This document shows, piece after piece, positions 14,646-24,289 of a stretch of 64,000 bases of DNA. Numbering within the stretch: the stretch's first letter is position 1; each line of letters opens with the position of its first letter. The notes under the pieces are model-generated. The model saw only the letters and a list, made by a program, of their open reading frames with translations, did no database searches and was not told where the DNA came from. The translations under genes were made by a program, and so were the position numbers. This DNA comes from Catenulispora sp. GP43 (lineage in GTDB: Bacteria > Actinomycetota > Actinomycetes > Streptomycetales > Catenulisporaceae), in assembly GCF_041260665.1 (NCBI RefSeq), contig NZ_JBGCCT010000022.1:1-64000 (forward strand), read 5' to 3'.

Positions 14646-17582
14646 GTGGTGCTGCGTTTCAGCCTGCTCGGGCCTTTGGAGGTCCACGACGGGGCGGTTC
14701 CGGTCCAGGTGTCCGGCACCAAGCTTAGAACACTTCTCAGTGTTCTGCTTTTGCATGCGAACCAGCAGGTCCCGCCCGGCACGCTGCAGGCGGCGCTGTG
14801 GGGTACCGATCCACCGCGCAGCGTCGGCACGTCGCTGCCGAACCACGTCGCGCGGTTGCGCAGGCTGCTCGGGGATCGCGACGGCGACCGGGTCGAGACG
14901 GTGCGCGGGGGCTATCGGATCAAGGTGGCCGACGGCGAACTCGATGTCACGGAGTTCGCCGCGTTCGTGCGGTCCGCACAGGATGCCAGGGCCCGACAGG
15001 ACTGGCCGGAGGTGATCCGGCGCACCGCGGCGGCCGAGGACCTGTGGCGGGGCACGCCGCTGGCCGCGGAGCCGGTCGACGTGCTCGCGCCGCACGTGCA
15101 GAAGCTCGTCACGACCCGGGTGGAGGCTCTGGAGTGGCACATCGACGCCGCGTTGCGGCTGGACCGGCTGGAGGGCCTGGCGTCCCGGCTGGCCGGCTTG
15201 GTCGAGGAGTACCCGCTCAGCGAGACGCTGACGGTCCAGTACATGCGGGTCCTGCATCGCACCGGACGGCGGGCCCAGGCGCTGGACGCCTTCCAGCGGC
15301 TGCGCCGGACCCTCGTCAAGGAGTTGGGCATCGAGCCGAGCGCGGCCACCCAGCAGGCTCAACGGCGGATCCTCGCCGCCGACGAGGCGGAGGATGAGGA
15401 GCGGCCCAGAACGAGCCCAGCTCATCCCGGCCCGGCCGAGACGGCATCAGAGGTCATCGACACTTCGGTGCCGCTGAACGGCTTTCAGCGGCACATCCTG
15501 ACCACCGCATCGGTCGCGCCGGAAGAACCGATGGTGCCGACACGGCTGAGACAGCCGAGCCGGCCGGTCCCGCGCCAACTCCCGGCCGCGCCGCGGTTCT
15601 TCGTCGGCCGCGCCGAGCCCATCGAGGCGTTGTCCCAGGCCGCGGCCCGCGGCGAGGCGGTGATCGCGGTCGTCGGTGCCGGCGGCATCGGCAAGACCGC
15701 GCTGGCCTTGTCCTGGGCGCACCGGATGGCCGCCGACTTCCCGGACGGCCAGCTCTACCTGGATCTGCACGGGTTTTCCCCGGGCGGTTGGCCGGTGGCG
15801 CCCGCGGACGCGCTCGCCGCCTTGCTGCAGGCGCTGGGCGGCGCGGACGGCCCGATCCCCACCGACTTCGCCGCCCGTGCGGCGCTGTACCGCACCCTGG
15901 CGGCCGACCGGCGACTGCTGATCGTGCTGGACAACGCCGCCGACAGCGAGCAGGTCAGAGCCCTGCTTCCCGGCGGTTCCGGCTGTTTGACGGTCGTCAC
16001 CAGCCGGAATCGGCTGGCCGCTCTGGTGGCGACCGCCGGGGCCCAACCGGTCCGGCTGGACCCGCTGGACGCCGACGAGGCGGGCGAACTGTTCCGGGCC
16101 CGGCTCGGGCCCGCACGGGTCGCGGACGACGCCGACGCGTTCTGCGCGCTCGCTGCGGCGTGTGCGGGCTTCCCGTTGGCGTTGGCTCTCATCGCGGCGC
16201 GCCTGGCCCTGGAGCCGGACCTGCTGCCCGCCGACCTGGCGCGCCAGCTCCGCGACGATCGCAGACGGCTGTCCGTGCTCGGCATCGCCGAGACGGCGGT
16301 CGACCTGCGGGATGTGTTCTCCTGGTCACGTCGGCAGCTGAGTCCGGCCGCCGCCCGGCTGTTCCTGACGCTGGGTCTGCATCCGGGTACCTCGGCGCCG
16401 ATGCGCCTGGCCGCGCTGCTCGCGGACCTGCCGCGGGATACCGCGGACACGGCGTCGCGCGAACTGGCCGCCGCGCACCTGGCGCTGCTTACTGCCGATG
16501 GCCGGATCCTGTTCCACGACCTGATCCACCTGTATGCCGCCGAGTCCGCGGACGCCGAACTCGACGACGAGGACCGGCGCGGGATCCGGCAACGGATGTT
16601 CGACTACTACGCGCTCAGCGTCTTCGCGGCCAACCAGTTGGTCCACCCGACGCGGTCGGTGGTTCCCTTCCCGGGCCGGACCGGACACGGAGCGCACGCC
16701 ACCGCCGAGGTCTTCGAAGACGTCATGGGCGCCGCGGCCTGGCTGGATCGGGAACGCGACGTGCTGGTGGCGGTCAGCGCCCAGGCCGACGAGGCCGGTG
16801 AGGACGCGACCGCCTGGTGGCTGGCGTGGTCGCTGACGGTCAGCATCGACCGCCGGGGCGACTGGCAGGCCCAGGTCGAGTTGCAGGAGCGGGCGCTGCG
16901 GGCCGCCGAGCGCATGGACCGCGCGGACTTGCGGGCCTGGACGCACCGCGAGTTGGCTACGGCCCACTGGCGGCTGGGCCGGCTGCCGGCCGCGAAGCAG
17001 CATCTGGCCGGGGCCCGCGACCTGTGGTGCGTGCTCGACGACCACGCGGGCCTGGCGCGGGTGTACCGGGCCTGGTCGCTGGTTTGCGAGAGCGAACAGG
17101 ACTACCCCGCGGCCCTGGCCCACGCCTACTGTGCCCTCAGCCACGCGCGCGCCGCCGGGGACGCGGCCGAGAAGGGCATGGCGCTGGCGACAGTGGCCTG
17201 GCACTGCGCGATGTGCGGCGACTACCAGGCGGCGCTCACGCACGCCGGCGAGGCCGTGCGCATCCATGACGAGATCGGGTACCCCGTCGGCGCGGCGTAC
17301 GCGCTGGACACGATGGGGATGGCGTCACAACGGCTCGGCCTGGACGAGGATGCCGTGCGGTACTACAACGAAGCCGCCGAGCGGTTCGAGGAAGGCGGGG
17401 AGCGCTACTACCTCGCTCAGACTCTCCTGCGGGTGGCGGAGGTGCATCGCTCGATGGGTGACGAAGAACTGGCCGGGGCGCGGTGCGCAGCGGCGCGCGC
17501 GATCGTCGACGGTCTGTCGGTGCCGCGGACCGATCCGATTCGCGCACTCCTGGACCCGTCCTGTTCGCCGGATCCGGGCTGA
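14646..17582 (+). CDS. AfsR/SARP-family regulator (BTAD + NB-ARC + TPR)
   Basis: About 978 residues. It has an N-terminal OmpR-like winged helix (LRFSLLGPLEVHDGAVPVQ, GTKLRTLLSVLLLHANQQV, LPNHVARLRRLLGD, VETVRGGYRIKV), then a bacterial transcriptional activation domain (WRGTPLAAEPVDVLAP, YPLSETLTVQYMRVLHRTGR, QRLRRTLVKELGIEPS). Next is an NB-ARC ATPase (P-loop VGAGGIGKTAL, Lys350; LLIVLDNAADSEQV) and C-terminal TPRs. Such proteins switch on secondary-metabolite genes. GTG at 14646 or 14649 is chosen because AGGAAAGG (14632-14639) sits just before; GTG at 14628 is further upstream. Target genes are not evident; the polyketide cluster is 30 kb away. Confidence 0.92.
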   Translation: MVLRFSLLGPLEVHDGAVPVQVSGTKLRTLLSVLLLHANQQVPPGTLQAALWGTDPPRSVGTSLPNHVARLRRLLGDRDGDRVETVRGGYRIKVADGELDVTEFAAFVRSAQDARARQDWPEVIRRTAAAEDLWRGTPLAAEPVDVLAPHVQKLVTTRVEALEWHIDAALRLDRLEGLASRLAGLVEEYPLSETLTVQYMRVLHRTGRRAQALDAFQRLRRTLVKELGIEPSAATQQAQRRILAADEAEDEERPRTSPAHPGPAETASEVIDTSVPLNGFQRHILTTASVAPEEPMVPTRLRQPSRPVPRQLPAAPRFFVGRAEPIEALSQAAARGEAVIAVVGAGGIGKTALALSWAHRMAADFPDGQLYLDLHGFSPGGWPVAPADALAALLQALGGADGPIPTDFAARAALYRTLAADRRLLIVLDNAADSEQVRALLPGGSGCLTVVTSRNRLAALVATAGAQPVRLDPLDADEAGELFRARLGPARVADDADAFCALAAACAGFPLALALIAARLALEPDLLPADLARQLRDDRRRLSVLGIAETAVDLRDVFSWSRRQLSPAAARLFLTLGLHPGTSAPMRLAALLADLPRDTADTASRELAAAHLALLTADGRILFHDLIHLYAAESADAELDDEDRRGIRQRMFDYYALSVFAANQLVHPTRSVVPFPGRTGHGAHATAEVFEDVMGAAAWLDRERDVLVAVSAQADEAGEDATAWWLAWSLTVSIDRRGDWQAQVELQERALRAAERMDRADLRAWTHRELATAHWRLGRLPAAKQHLAGARDLWCVLDDHAGLARVYRAWSLVCESEQDYPAALAHAYCALSHARAAGDAAEKGMALATVAWHCAMCGDYQAALTHAGEAVRIHDEIGYPVGAAYALDTMGMASQRLGLDEDAVRYYNEAAERFEEGGERYYLAQTLLRVAEVHRSMGDEELAGARCAAARAIVDGLSVPRTDPIRALLDPSCSPDPG

Positions 17583-17646
17583 TTGTGGCTGATGGCGGCC
17601 GACGGCGGATGCGGGCACTTGTCAGGGCCCTCATGAACTGCTCGGT

Positions 17647-17676
17647 GGGAGCCGCCCCGGCGGGCGGGCGGCTCCC
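17647..17676. terminator. Bidirectional hairpin between convergent genes
   Basis: A perfect 11-bp stem GGGAGCCGCCC / GGGCGGCTCCC with an 8-base loop, lying between the stop of the SARP gene and the stop of the convergent SGNH gene. It probably terminates both. Confidence 0.6.
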
Positions 17677-17703
17677 GGATTCCGACGGCGCGGGGCAGTA
17701 CGG

Positions 17704-20700
17704 CTATCCGAGCGCGGACTCCAGCGCCAGCATGTAGCGGTACTGGCCGGTTGCGTTCGGGTGGAAGCTGGACCGGCTGATCTCGATCCAGTTCTTCGGG
17801 TTGAACACCGCACCGGGCTGTTCGAAGTCGCCCGGGCCGTTCGGCGCCGCCACCAGGTCGTTGATGCCAGGCGTCTGGCCGCAGTCCTGGTAACCCTGGA
17901 AGAACGGATTCGCGTCGACGAAGGTCACCGGCTCGGCCCCGCTCGTCTCCTGCGGGTAGGTGCCGGCGGCCACCTCGGCGACCATGGCGCCTTCTGTGCT
18001 GCGGAAGTAGTCCCCCCAGCCGTTGAGCGTCGAGGCCGCGAAGGCGTTGGTGATGTTGCAGCCTCCGCTGGTCACCGTGCTGGGATCGAACAGGTCGGGG
18101 TAGCCGAGCACGATGATCCGGGCCTGCGGCGCGGCCGCGTGGATGGCCTGGATGACGGTGGCGGCGGAGCTCACCGCGCTGTTGATGTTGCCTTCCACAG
18201 TGCTGTTCGATTGGCAGCTGAACTCGATGCAGTCCTGCACCGCGGTGGAGAAGCCAGCGTCGTTGCCTCCGACGGTCAGCGTCACCAACGTGGTGTGGGC
18301 GTCGAGATAGCCGGAGTCGACCTGGTCCATCTCATGGAACTGTCCGTTTTCCCCCCACTGTGTGTTGTTGCCGTCGACGTTGCCTGTGTATGCGCCGGAG
18401 CAGGCCACCGAATGGAAGTCCAGATCCGACGCGGACGCGTCGGTCTCGGATCCGATGCTCGTACTGTGCCCGGTCAAGGTGGCCTGCCGGATCCAGGAGT
18501 TCTGGCCGCGTCGACACGCGTTCCAGGTCTCGCCGGACGACTTCTGCGTGTTCTGGTCGGCGTAGGGCCCGTGGTCGGTCTCCGGATACCAGGGAGCGTT
18601 GCCCTCTCCGGACGAGTAGGAGTCGCCCATCTGGACCACGAAGTCCGAGGGCTTCGTGGGCAGCGGCTGGAATCCGACGGCGTCCCAGGCGATGTCCATC
18701 GTTCCGGCACCGTCAGGCGTCGCGTTCGTCAGGGACACCGACTCCGACTGCGACGAATCGAAGTCGAAGACGCCCAGCGGGACCCACCTGTTCTTGCTCG
18801 CCTCGGTGTTCACGAAGCGGGTCTCCGTCGTGGTCCCGGACTGGATCGTGTACGGAGCCTGCTGTGTGGTGTCGCCGCTGTCGGGGATGTGCGCGAACAC
18901 GCGGACCCAGCCGTTCAGCGCCGGAGGTGTCCACGTGCCCACGACCGTGTGGGCCGGATCGGAGGGGACCACGACCTTGTTGATACTGTCGAACGTGGCC
19001 GCCACCGTGTGGGTGAACCAGATGTGGCCGTTGTAACCCACTCCCAGCTGATGGAAGTCGATCTTCCCTGGGTAGTCGATCGGCGATGTACAGGGGTTGC
19101 AGTAGGGCGAGGCGTAGTCGAACTTCACCCCGAACTGCCCGCTCTGCTGCGAAGCCGCGCTACAACTCGCGCCCGGCACCGACGTGTTGCCGACCACGAT
19201 CGTGCCGGTCGGGGGCGTGACACCGGAGGAGTCGGAACCCGTCGCGGCGGCGGTCCCGCCCACGGGACGGCAGTCGCCCGGATAGGGGTTCGTCACCATC
19301 GGGACCGAACTGCTGGAGGTGTACGTGAGGTTGGTACCACCGCACGCGTTCACCGAGCAGTTGACCCAGGTCACCGGCTGGTTCCACCAGCAGTGCAGGT
19401 TTGACAGGCCGCACAGCCCGGCCTTGTTCGCCGTCCCGTTGGAGTCGGGGGCCGCGTTCGGCGTACAGGAGTCGGCCGAGGTGCAGAAGGCCATGAACGA
19501 CGGCTCGTACGGCGTCGACACGTGGGTCGGCGTCGCGTAGGCGGGAGCCCAGTTCTTCGTGGTGTAGTTGTACCGGGACACCGGCGAGTAGGCCCAGCCC
19601 ATCACCAGCTCCGGGTACGTCCAGTGGTTCGGCACCTTGGTCTTGGCCGGGTCGTTGGTGAACACGCCGCGGTCGGCCGGGTAGATCGGGTTGGCGGGGT
19701 TGTTCAGCCAGCCCAGTCCCCAGTTCCCACCCGCTCCGCCGTTGTCGGTGCAGGTGTTGCTGGGTGTGCACCCGGTGGTGTTGCCGAAGGCGGGCGAGCC
19801 CGGCTCCACACCGGCGTTGTACGCCCATACCGCGAACCACCAGTTCTCGACACCAGAAGGGTCGCCGTTGCCGGCGATGATCCCTGCGGCCTTGAGCTGG
19901 TTCCACTTGTCGATCAGCATGTTCGCCGACGCCGCGATGTTGGAGGCGTAGTCGGTGGCGATGGCCTGCTGCATCTCGGCGGTGGTGTACTTGGCGATGT
20001 TGCCGTCGGCGATCGCGGTACCGGCCGGGGTGTTGATCGCCATGCCGGTGGTGATCTGACCGACGCCGTAGCCGCAGTCGACGGTGCCCCAGTCGATGCC
20101 GTTGCCGTAGAAGCCGCCCTGGTTGGCGTTCCCGGTGACGCCGTCCACTGCGTGCGGGCTGGCCTGCATGGTGTTCGACTCCTGCGCCAGCACGCCCAAG
20201 AGCACCTGCGCCGGGAGCTGGCCGCCGCCCTTGATCTGCTGGAGCGGGAACATGTCCTGCGGGGACCAGGACACCGGCATGCCGGAGTCCTCCCAGTTCG
20301 CGCCGCGGGTCCGGGTCAGCTGGCCCTGGACGGCGAGGTCGGCGGCCCACTCCACCTGGGGCGCGCTGGCCTGGTAGGTCTGGATCGTCGGGTCGTTGCG
20401 CGGCACCGCGCAACCGCGGTCCGGGTCCCAGGTGACGGTGGAGGGGTCCACGGTGCCGGTCCCGCTCGCCGTCCCGGCCGAAGCCTTCGCGGAGCCCTTC
20501 GTAGCGGTCGTCGCAGAGCTCTTCGTCGCAGCCCCGGTCGAACCGGTCGTCACGCCCACCGCCGTCAGCGCGGGGGACGCGGTGCTGCCGGCCTTGGGGT
20601 CGAGGGCCGCGGGCTCCAGCGCGAACGAGGCCTGCTTCCCGGTGGCGGTCACCGCGGCGGTGACGGCGATCTCGGTGGGCTCGGCGCCCTGCTGCCCGGC

Positions 20701-21804
20701 AGTGCCCTTGACGTGGTTGGTGGCCCCGGTGACGGCGAGGGCTCCGGTGGTTGAGACGTCGGCGTCCACCGGCGCTGCCAACGCGCGCCAGCCGCCCGTC
20801 TTCAGCAGGGACTCCGGGATCTTCGCGGCGTCGGAGCCGGTGAGGAAGACGTTGCCGGCGCTCGCGGCGACCTGGACGGCACCGGTCTTGCCGCTGCCCA
20901 CAAGGGTGGACTTGCCCTGGGCGAAGCGGTGGATGTCGGTGTTCTGCTTGTCGGTGACCTGGTAGGCCAGGCCGCCGGCGGAGTCCGGATGGATGCGGTA
21001 GGGCACGGCCTTCTCGGACGCCAGGAGCCGAGTGCCTCCATTGTCGTCGACAGAGACCAGGGTACTGCCCAGGGCTGCGACGACTCCCCCGTTGTAGGGG
21101 ACGGCCGAGGTCAGCTGGCCGGTGGAGTCGGTCTGGCGCACCACCTTGCCGGTGGCCGTGTCCAGGACCCGCACGGTGCTGACGGTCCGACCGTTCTTGG
21201 TGCTCGTGGCCGACAGCGTCGCGAGTTCCCCGGTCCCGCACCCCGGGTCGTAGTAGGCGAGTGAGGCGGTGAACGGCAGTTTGGTCACCTGGCCCGTGGT
21301 CAGGTCGACCGTCGCCACGAACGCGCCGGAGTCCAGAACCGGCCCCAGGTTGGTGAACTGGCGCGGCGCGTAGACCACGACCGCGCGTTTCCCGGAGGCG
21401 GTGAGGCAGGACTGGCCAATCCACTGGTCGGTGTCGAAGCCGGGTTCGGACAGCGTCGCGGCCGTGCGCCACTGGTAGCCGGCCGATGCATCGGCGACCA
21501 GCACGTGGAAGCCGTCGGCGTCACCGCTGGTGGTGACGGCGCGGTCGCCGGAGGTCTGCCAGCCCTTCGCAAGGACGGTGTCGGGGTCGGAGAGTTTGGC
21601 GGAAGGCGCACCGGCGCTGGGGGCGCCGACATCAGCACCCTGTCTCGAAGAGGACGACGGCGTGCGGTCGGCGGCCGGAGCCTGCCGAGCCTGGGCCGGC
21701 CCGCCGAGGACACTCACCGCGGTCGCGGCGGCAGCGGTCATGGTCAGGCCGAGCCGCAGCCGACGGCGTACCCGCCGGCTGCCTCGGGATCCGTGGGCGA
21801 TCAT
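17704..21804 (-). CDS. Very large secreted SGNH/GDSL hydrolase with transglycosylase-like region
   Basis: A 1366-residue exported protein. A twin-Arg/hydrophobic signal (RRVRRRLRLGLTMTAAAATAVSVLGG) is followed by about 400 residues of propeller-like strands and a Thr/Ala/Ser-rich linker. Residues about 480-730 resemble a lytic-transglycosylase-like fold (QLPAQVLLGVLAQESN, YGVGQITTGM, NWWFAVWAYNAG); about 950-1045 look like a golvesin/CBD-type beta domain. The C-terminal 310 residues form an SGNH hydrolase: VVQMGDSYSSGEG (Ser1062), FHSVACSGA, TLTVGGNDAGF, SSFHPNATGQ. It probably acts on cell wall or wall-linked esters. GGGG-type SD before ATG 21802-21804; a peptidoglycan-binding-like gene precedes it by 8 bases. 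Confidence 0.82.
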   Translation of the reverse strand: MIAHGSRGSRRVRRRLRLGLTMTAAAATAVSVLGGPAQARQAPAADRTPSSSSRQGADVGAPSAGAPSAKLSDPDTVLAKGWQTSGDRAVTTSGDADGFHVLVADASAGYQWRTAATLSEPGFDTDQWIGQSCLTASGKRAVVVYAPRQFTNLGPVLDSGAFVATVDLTTGQVTKLPFTASLAYYDPGCGTGELATLSATSTKNGRTVSTVRVLDTATGKVVRQTDSTGQLTSAVPYNGGVVAALGSTLVSVDDNGGTRLLASEKAVPYRIHPDSAGGLAYQVTDKQNTDIHRFAQGKSTLVGSGKTGAVQVAASAGNVFLTGSDAAKIPESLLKTGGWRALAAPVDADVSTTGALAVTGATNHVKGTAGQQGAEPTEIAVTAAVTATGKQASFALEPAALDPKAGSTASPALTAVGVTTGSTGAATKSSATTATKGSAKASAGTASGTGTVDPSTVTWDPDRGCAVPRNDPTIQTYQASAPQVEWAADLAVQGQLTRTRGANWEDSGMPVSWSPQDMFPLQQIKGGGQLPAQVLLGVLAQESNTMQASPHAVDGVTGNANQGGFYGNGIDWGTVDCGYGVGQITTGMAINTPAGTAIADGNIAKYTTAEMQQAIATDYASNIAASANMLIDKWNQLKAAGIIAGNGDPSGVENWWFAVWAYNAGVEPGSPAFGNTTGCTPSNTCTDNGGAGGNWGLGWLNNPANPIYPADRGVFTNDPAKTKVPNHWTYPELVMGWAYSPVSRYNYTTKNWAPAYATPTHVSTPYEPSFMAFCTSADSCTPNAAPDSNGTANKAGLCGLSNLHCWWNQPVTWVNCSVNACGGTNLTYTSSSSVPMVTNPYPGDCRPVGGTAAATGSDSSGVTPPTGTIVVGNTSVPGASCSAASQQSGQFGVKFDYASPYCNPCTSPIDYPGKIDFHQLGVGYNGHIWFTHTVAATFDSINKVVVPSDPAHTVVGTWTPPALNGWVRVFAHIPDSGDTTQQAPYTIQSGTTTETRFVNTEASKNRWVPLGVFDFDSSQSESVSLTNATPDGAGTMDIAWDAVGFQPLPTKPSDFVVQMGDSYSSGEGNAPWYPETDHGPYADQNTQKSSGETWNACRRGQNSWIRQATLTGHSTSIGSETDASASDLDFHSVACSGAYTGNVDGNNTQWGENGQFHEMDQVDSGYLDAHTTLVTLTVGGNDAGFSTAVQDCIEFSCQSNSTVEGNINSAVSSAATVIQAIHAAAPQARIIVLGYPDLFDPSTVTSGGCNITNAFAASTLNGWGDYFRSTEGAMVAEVAAGTYPQETSGAEPVTFVDANPFFQGYQDCGQTPGINDLVAAPNGPGDFEQPGAVFNPKNWIEISRSSFHPNATGQYRYMLALESALG

Positions 21805-21812
21805 CGACACCC

Positions 21813-22226
21813 CTAGTTGTAAGACACGTTCGAGGCGTACATGGCCAGGTAAGCCCACGTCTGCGGACCCACGACGCCGTCGACGCTGAGCTCGTTGGAG
21901 TTGACGCTTTGGAAGTTCCAGACCGCGTTCCAGGTGTGCTGACCGTAGATGCCGTCGATTGAGAGGTAGTAGGCGTTGTCATATGCGTCGAGCAGGCACT
22001 GGGCCTCGTGGACCGGACCGTAGTTGTCCACGTTGCCGAACGCGTTCAGGTCTTCCGAGCCCTTGCCAACGGTCTGGCCACTGTCGTCGTACTGCCCGTA
22101 CATTCCGCGGCAGTAGTCGAGGTAGGTCATGCCACTGGCGTGGGCCGCCGTGGCGGCGCCGACGCCGACGCCGACGATCGAGGTCAGGCTCAGGCCCAGG
22201 GCCGCGAGGCGAGTACGGGCGCGCAT
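21813..22226 (-). CDS. Secreted peptidoglycan-binding-like protein
   Basis: A 137-residue exported protein: signal peptide RLAALGLSLTSIVGVGVGAATAAHA, then a PG_binding_1-like domain with LLDAYDNAYYLSIDGIYGQHTWNAVWNFQ and NELSVDGVVGPQTWAYLAMYA. The repeated V/I-D-G-x-x-G-x-x-T-W-x-A motif is characteristic. It likely anchors to cell wall; no catalytic domain is present. AAGGGAG precedes ATG 22224-22226. It is cotranscribed with the giant SGNH hydrolase 8 bases downstream and is divergent from a related gene at 22556. Confidence 0.8.
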   Translation of the reverse strand: MRARTRLAALGLSLTSIVGVGVGAATAAHASGMTYLDYCRGMYGQYDDSGQTVGKGSEDLNAFGNVDNYGPVHEAQCLLDAYDNAYYLSIDGIYGQHTWNAVWNFQSVNSNELSVDGVVGPQTWAYLAMYASNVSYN

Positions 22227-22555
22227 TGGGGTCTCCCTTGTGAAGGATCGGTGCATGGCGGGCAGCCTGGTGGCCGGCTGCCCAGGGAACTGATGCAACC
22301 GTCGCGGATGCACCTCACATCCGGTTCACAAGGCGTCCACACGGCACGCTCGCCGCTTGACGGTTCACAGACCTCCGGCACGCCGTGGGCGCGCCGACAG
22401 GCCGTGGCCCCGCGGCTACATGTGGGTTCGATGTGGGTCAGACATGAACGTTCCCGTGGAGGATCGATGCTCAGAGCGACCGTGGCAGCAGGACGGTTCC
22501 TCGGCGGGGCCGGTAATCCGTCGGCCTCACCACACCCGAAGAAAGGCACAGTGGA

Positions 22556-22966
22556 ATGCCCACCAAGAAGGTGGCTGTTCGAGGCGGCCTGGTCGCGGTG
22601 GCTGTCGGCGTCGCCATCGCCGGCACCACCACCACGGCGAGCGCGAATGTGAACGCCCCATGGATCGGCTACGGCTACTCGACCAACACGCACGCGGTCT
22701 GGTGCGTCCAGCACGACATCAACTACTTCAGCACGCACTACGCAGGGTCTTCAGCCATCCCCGTCATTTCCGAGGACGGCATATGGGGACCGCAGACCTA
22801 CAATGCGGTCAGGTGGTACCAGAACGAAAGGTTCGGGCCTTCCACCGTCGACGGCATCGTCGGTCCGCTGACCGGCGGTGATCTCCTTGTCGAAGGCGAC
22901 CCCTATTACAACGGGGCCTGGCCGGCGAATGGTTACTGCTCCACCTACCTCCCGACCTATTCCTGA
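22556..22966 (+). CDS. Secreted peptidoglycan-binding-like protein (paralogue A)
   Basis: A 136-residue exported protein with a Lys-rich signal peptide (TKKVAVRGGLVAVAVGVAIAG) and a domain with WCVQHDINYFSTHY, ISEDGIWGPQTYNAVRWYQ, STVDGIVGPLTGGDLL. The D-G-I-W-G-P-Q-T-x-x-A-V-R-x-x-Q core is a PG_binding_1 motif. It is paralogous along its length to 23819-24256 (same NAPxIGxGY start, WCVQH, GDPYYNG and the final G-Y-C). GAAAGG lies upstream of the ATG. The likely location is the cell surface or medium. Confidence 0.78.
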   Translation: MPTKKVAVRGGLVAVAVGVAIAGTTTTASANVNAPWIGYGYSTNTHAVWCVQHDINYFSTHYAGSSAIPVISEDGIWGPQTYNAVRWYQNERFGPSTVDGIVGPLTGGDLLVEGDPYYNGAWPANGYCSTYLPTYS

Positions 22967-23041
22967 CGAACCGGTCCGACCCGCTGGCACCACGCGTGGC
23001 ATCAGGGGCCTTGCGCGTACAGCGGGTCGGCGGCCTTCACG

Positions 23042-23749
23042 ATGCCTCGCGTGGTCATGGACAACGCCTACCCGCGGAAGGTGACCCTGCCGGGCCACAG
23101 CCAGTCGATCTGGCAGGAGGCGTCAGCGCGCGGGAACACCGAGTCCTTCGCCTTCCTGGCCTGCTCCGGCGCGACCTCGATCGACATGACGTCGAACGCG
23201 GTCGACAATCCACCCATTCCCGACGACCAGGCCGGCTCCACGGTCTTGGGGCGCGCCGGCGGCAACCACGACGAGGCGCTGGAGCTGGAACAGGGCTACC
23301 TGGACTCCACGACGACGTTGGTCACCGTCTCGGTCGGTGACGACGCTCGCTTCGCCGCGGTGCTGCAGGGCTGCGTCGCGACGCTTGTGGACTGCACCAA
23401 CCCCGGCTACCGACTCACCGTCCACGGCCACCTCGACCCGCAACCGCTGGTCCAGTACGAGCCCTACGTCATCAATACCCTGCTGCCCTCGCACCTGCAG
23501 GCGGTCTACGACACCATCCACGGCCTCGCGCCCAACGCGAAGATCGTCGTGTTCGGCTATCCCCACATCTTCCCGCCGGTCCCGCTGTCCCTGTGTGGCG
23601 GGGTCGGCACCAACGGGCACTCGGCCTGCGGCGCCGCGCCATGGCTTAACGCGCTGGTCGCGACCGACATCACCAGCAGCTTCCACCCGACCGCCGCCGG
23701 CCAGGCCGCGTACGCGCAACTCGTCAACGGCTACCTGGCCGGCCACTGA
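23042..23749 (+). pseudogene. Decayed SGNH/GDSL hydrolase lacking its N-terminal catalytic Ser block
   Basis: The 235-residue frame begins inside the fold. It aligns with the SGNH domain of the 1366-residue protein (AYPRKVTLPGHS, FAFLACSGATS, LDSTTTLVTVSV, IVVFGYPHIF, TSSFHPTAAGQ), but the GDS block with the nucleophile is missing. The GGND block is reduced to GDD, so the oxyanion Asn is lost, and the region before the catalytic His is shortened. No signal peptide is present although neighbours are exported. Only the C-terminal SFHP block is intact. Very probably inactive; it sits between two paralogous secreted proteins. Confidence 0.7.
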
Positions 23750-23818
23750 GCGTTCGGGACGGACCACCGTCCCGACGAATGAACACAGCCACCAACCCTT
23801 CAGAAAGGCAGAACGACC

Positions 23819-24256
23819 ATGCTCGTCAAGAAGCTCGCGACCCGAGCCGGCCTCGCCGTCGCGGCGAGCGCTCTGGCGCTCGTCGGCACCGCCGGATCCG
23901 CCAGCGCCAACCCGAACGCGCCGTACATCGGCAGCGGCTACGTCACCAGCGGTGCCGGCGTGTGGTGCGTGCAGCATTCCATCAACTACTTCATCACCCA
24001 TGGCTACGTTCAGGACTTCGCCCCCAACGGCGCACCCGGCCACGGCACCATCTCCGAGGACAGCACCTGGGGTCCGCAGACCGCGGACGCGGTGCGCTGG
24101 ATCCAAGGCCTGTGGCACTTCTCGCAGGACGCGGTCGTGGGTCCGGACACCGGCACGACCCTCATCTGGTGGGGCGACCCGTACTACAACGGCCGGCCCG
24201 GTGCTCTGGGCTACTGCTGGAACTACATCCCCGGTGACTTCACCTACCGCAACTGA
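23819..24256 (+). CDS. Secreted peptidoglycan-binding-like protein (paralogue B)
   Basis: A 145-residue exported protein: signal peptide LATRAGLAVAASALALVGTAGSASA, then NAPYIGSGYVTSGAGVWCVQHSINYF, ISEDSTWGPQTADAVRWIQ, VVGPDTGTTLIWWGDPYYNG. It is paralogous to 22556-22966 with an 8-residue insertion after the YF segment. It is probably one half of a tandem duplication whose middle is the broken SGNH gene. Function is likely cell-wall association; there is no catalytic domain. AAAGG SD before the ATG. Confidence 0.78.
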   Translation: MLVKKLATRAGLAVAASALALVGTAGSASANPNAPYIGSGYVTSGAGVWCVQHSINYFITHGYVQDFAPNGAPGHGTISEDSTWGPQTADAVRWIQGLWHFSQDAVVGPDTGTTLIWWGDPYYNGRPGALGYCWNYIPGDFTYRN

Positions 24257-24289
24257 CCCGACCCCAGACAAGACAATAAGGAACCTGAT

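Noticed and set aside
19160-21472. 770-codon frame overlapping the large SGNH gene in another frame
   Set aside because: Arg/Gly-rich low-complexity translation; the other frame has a signal peptide and recognisable domains.
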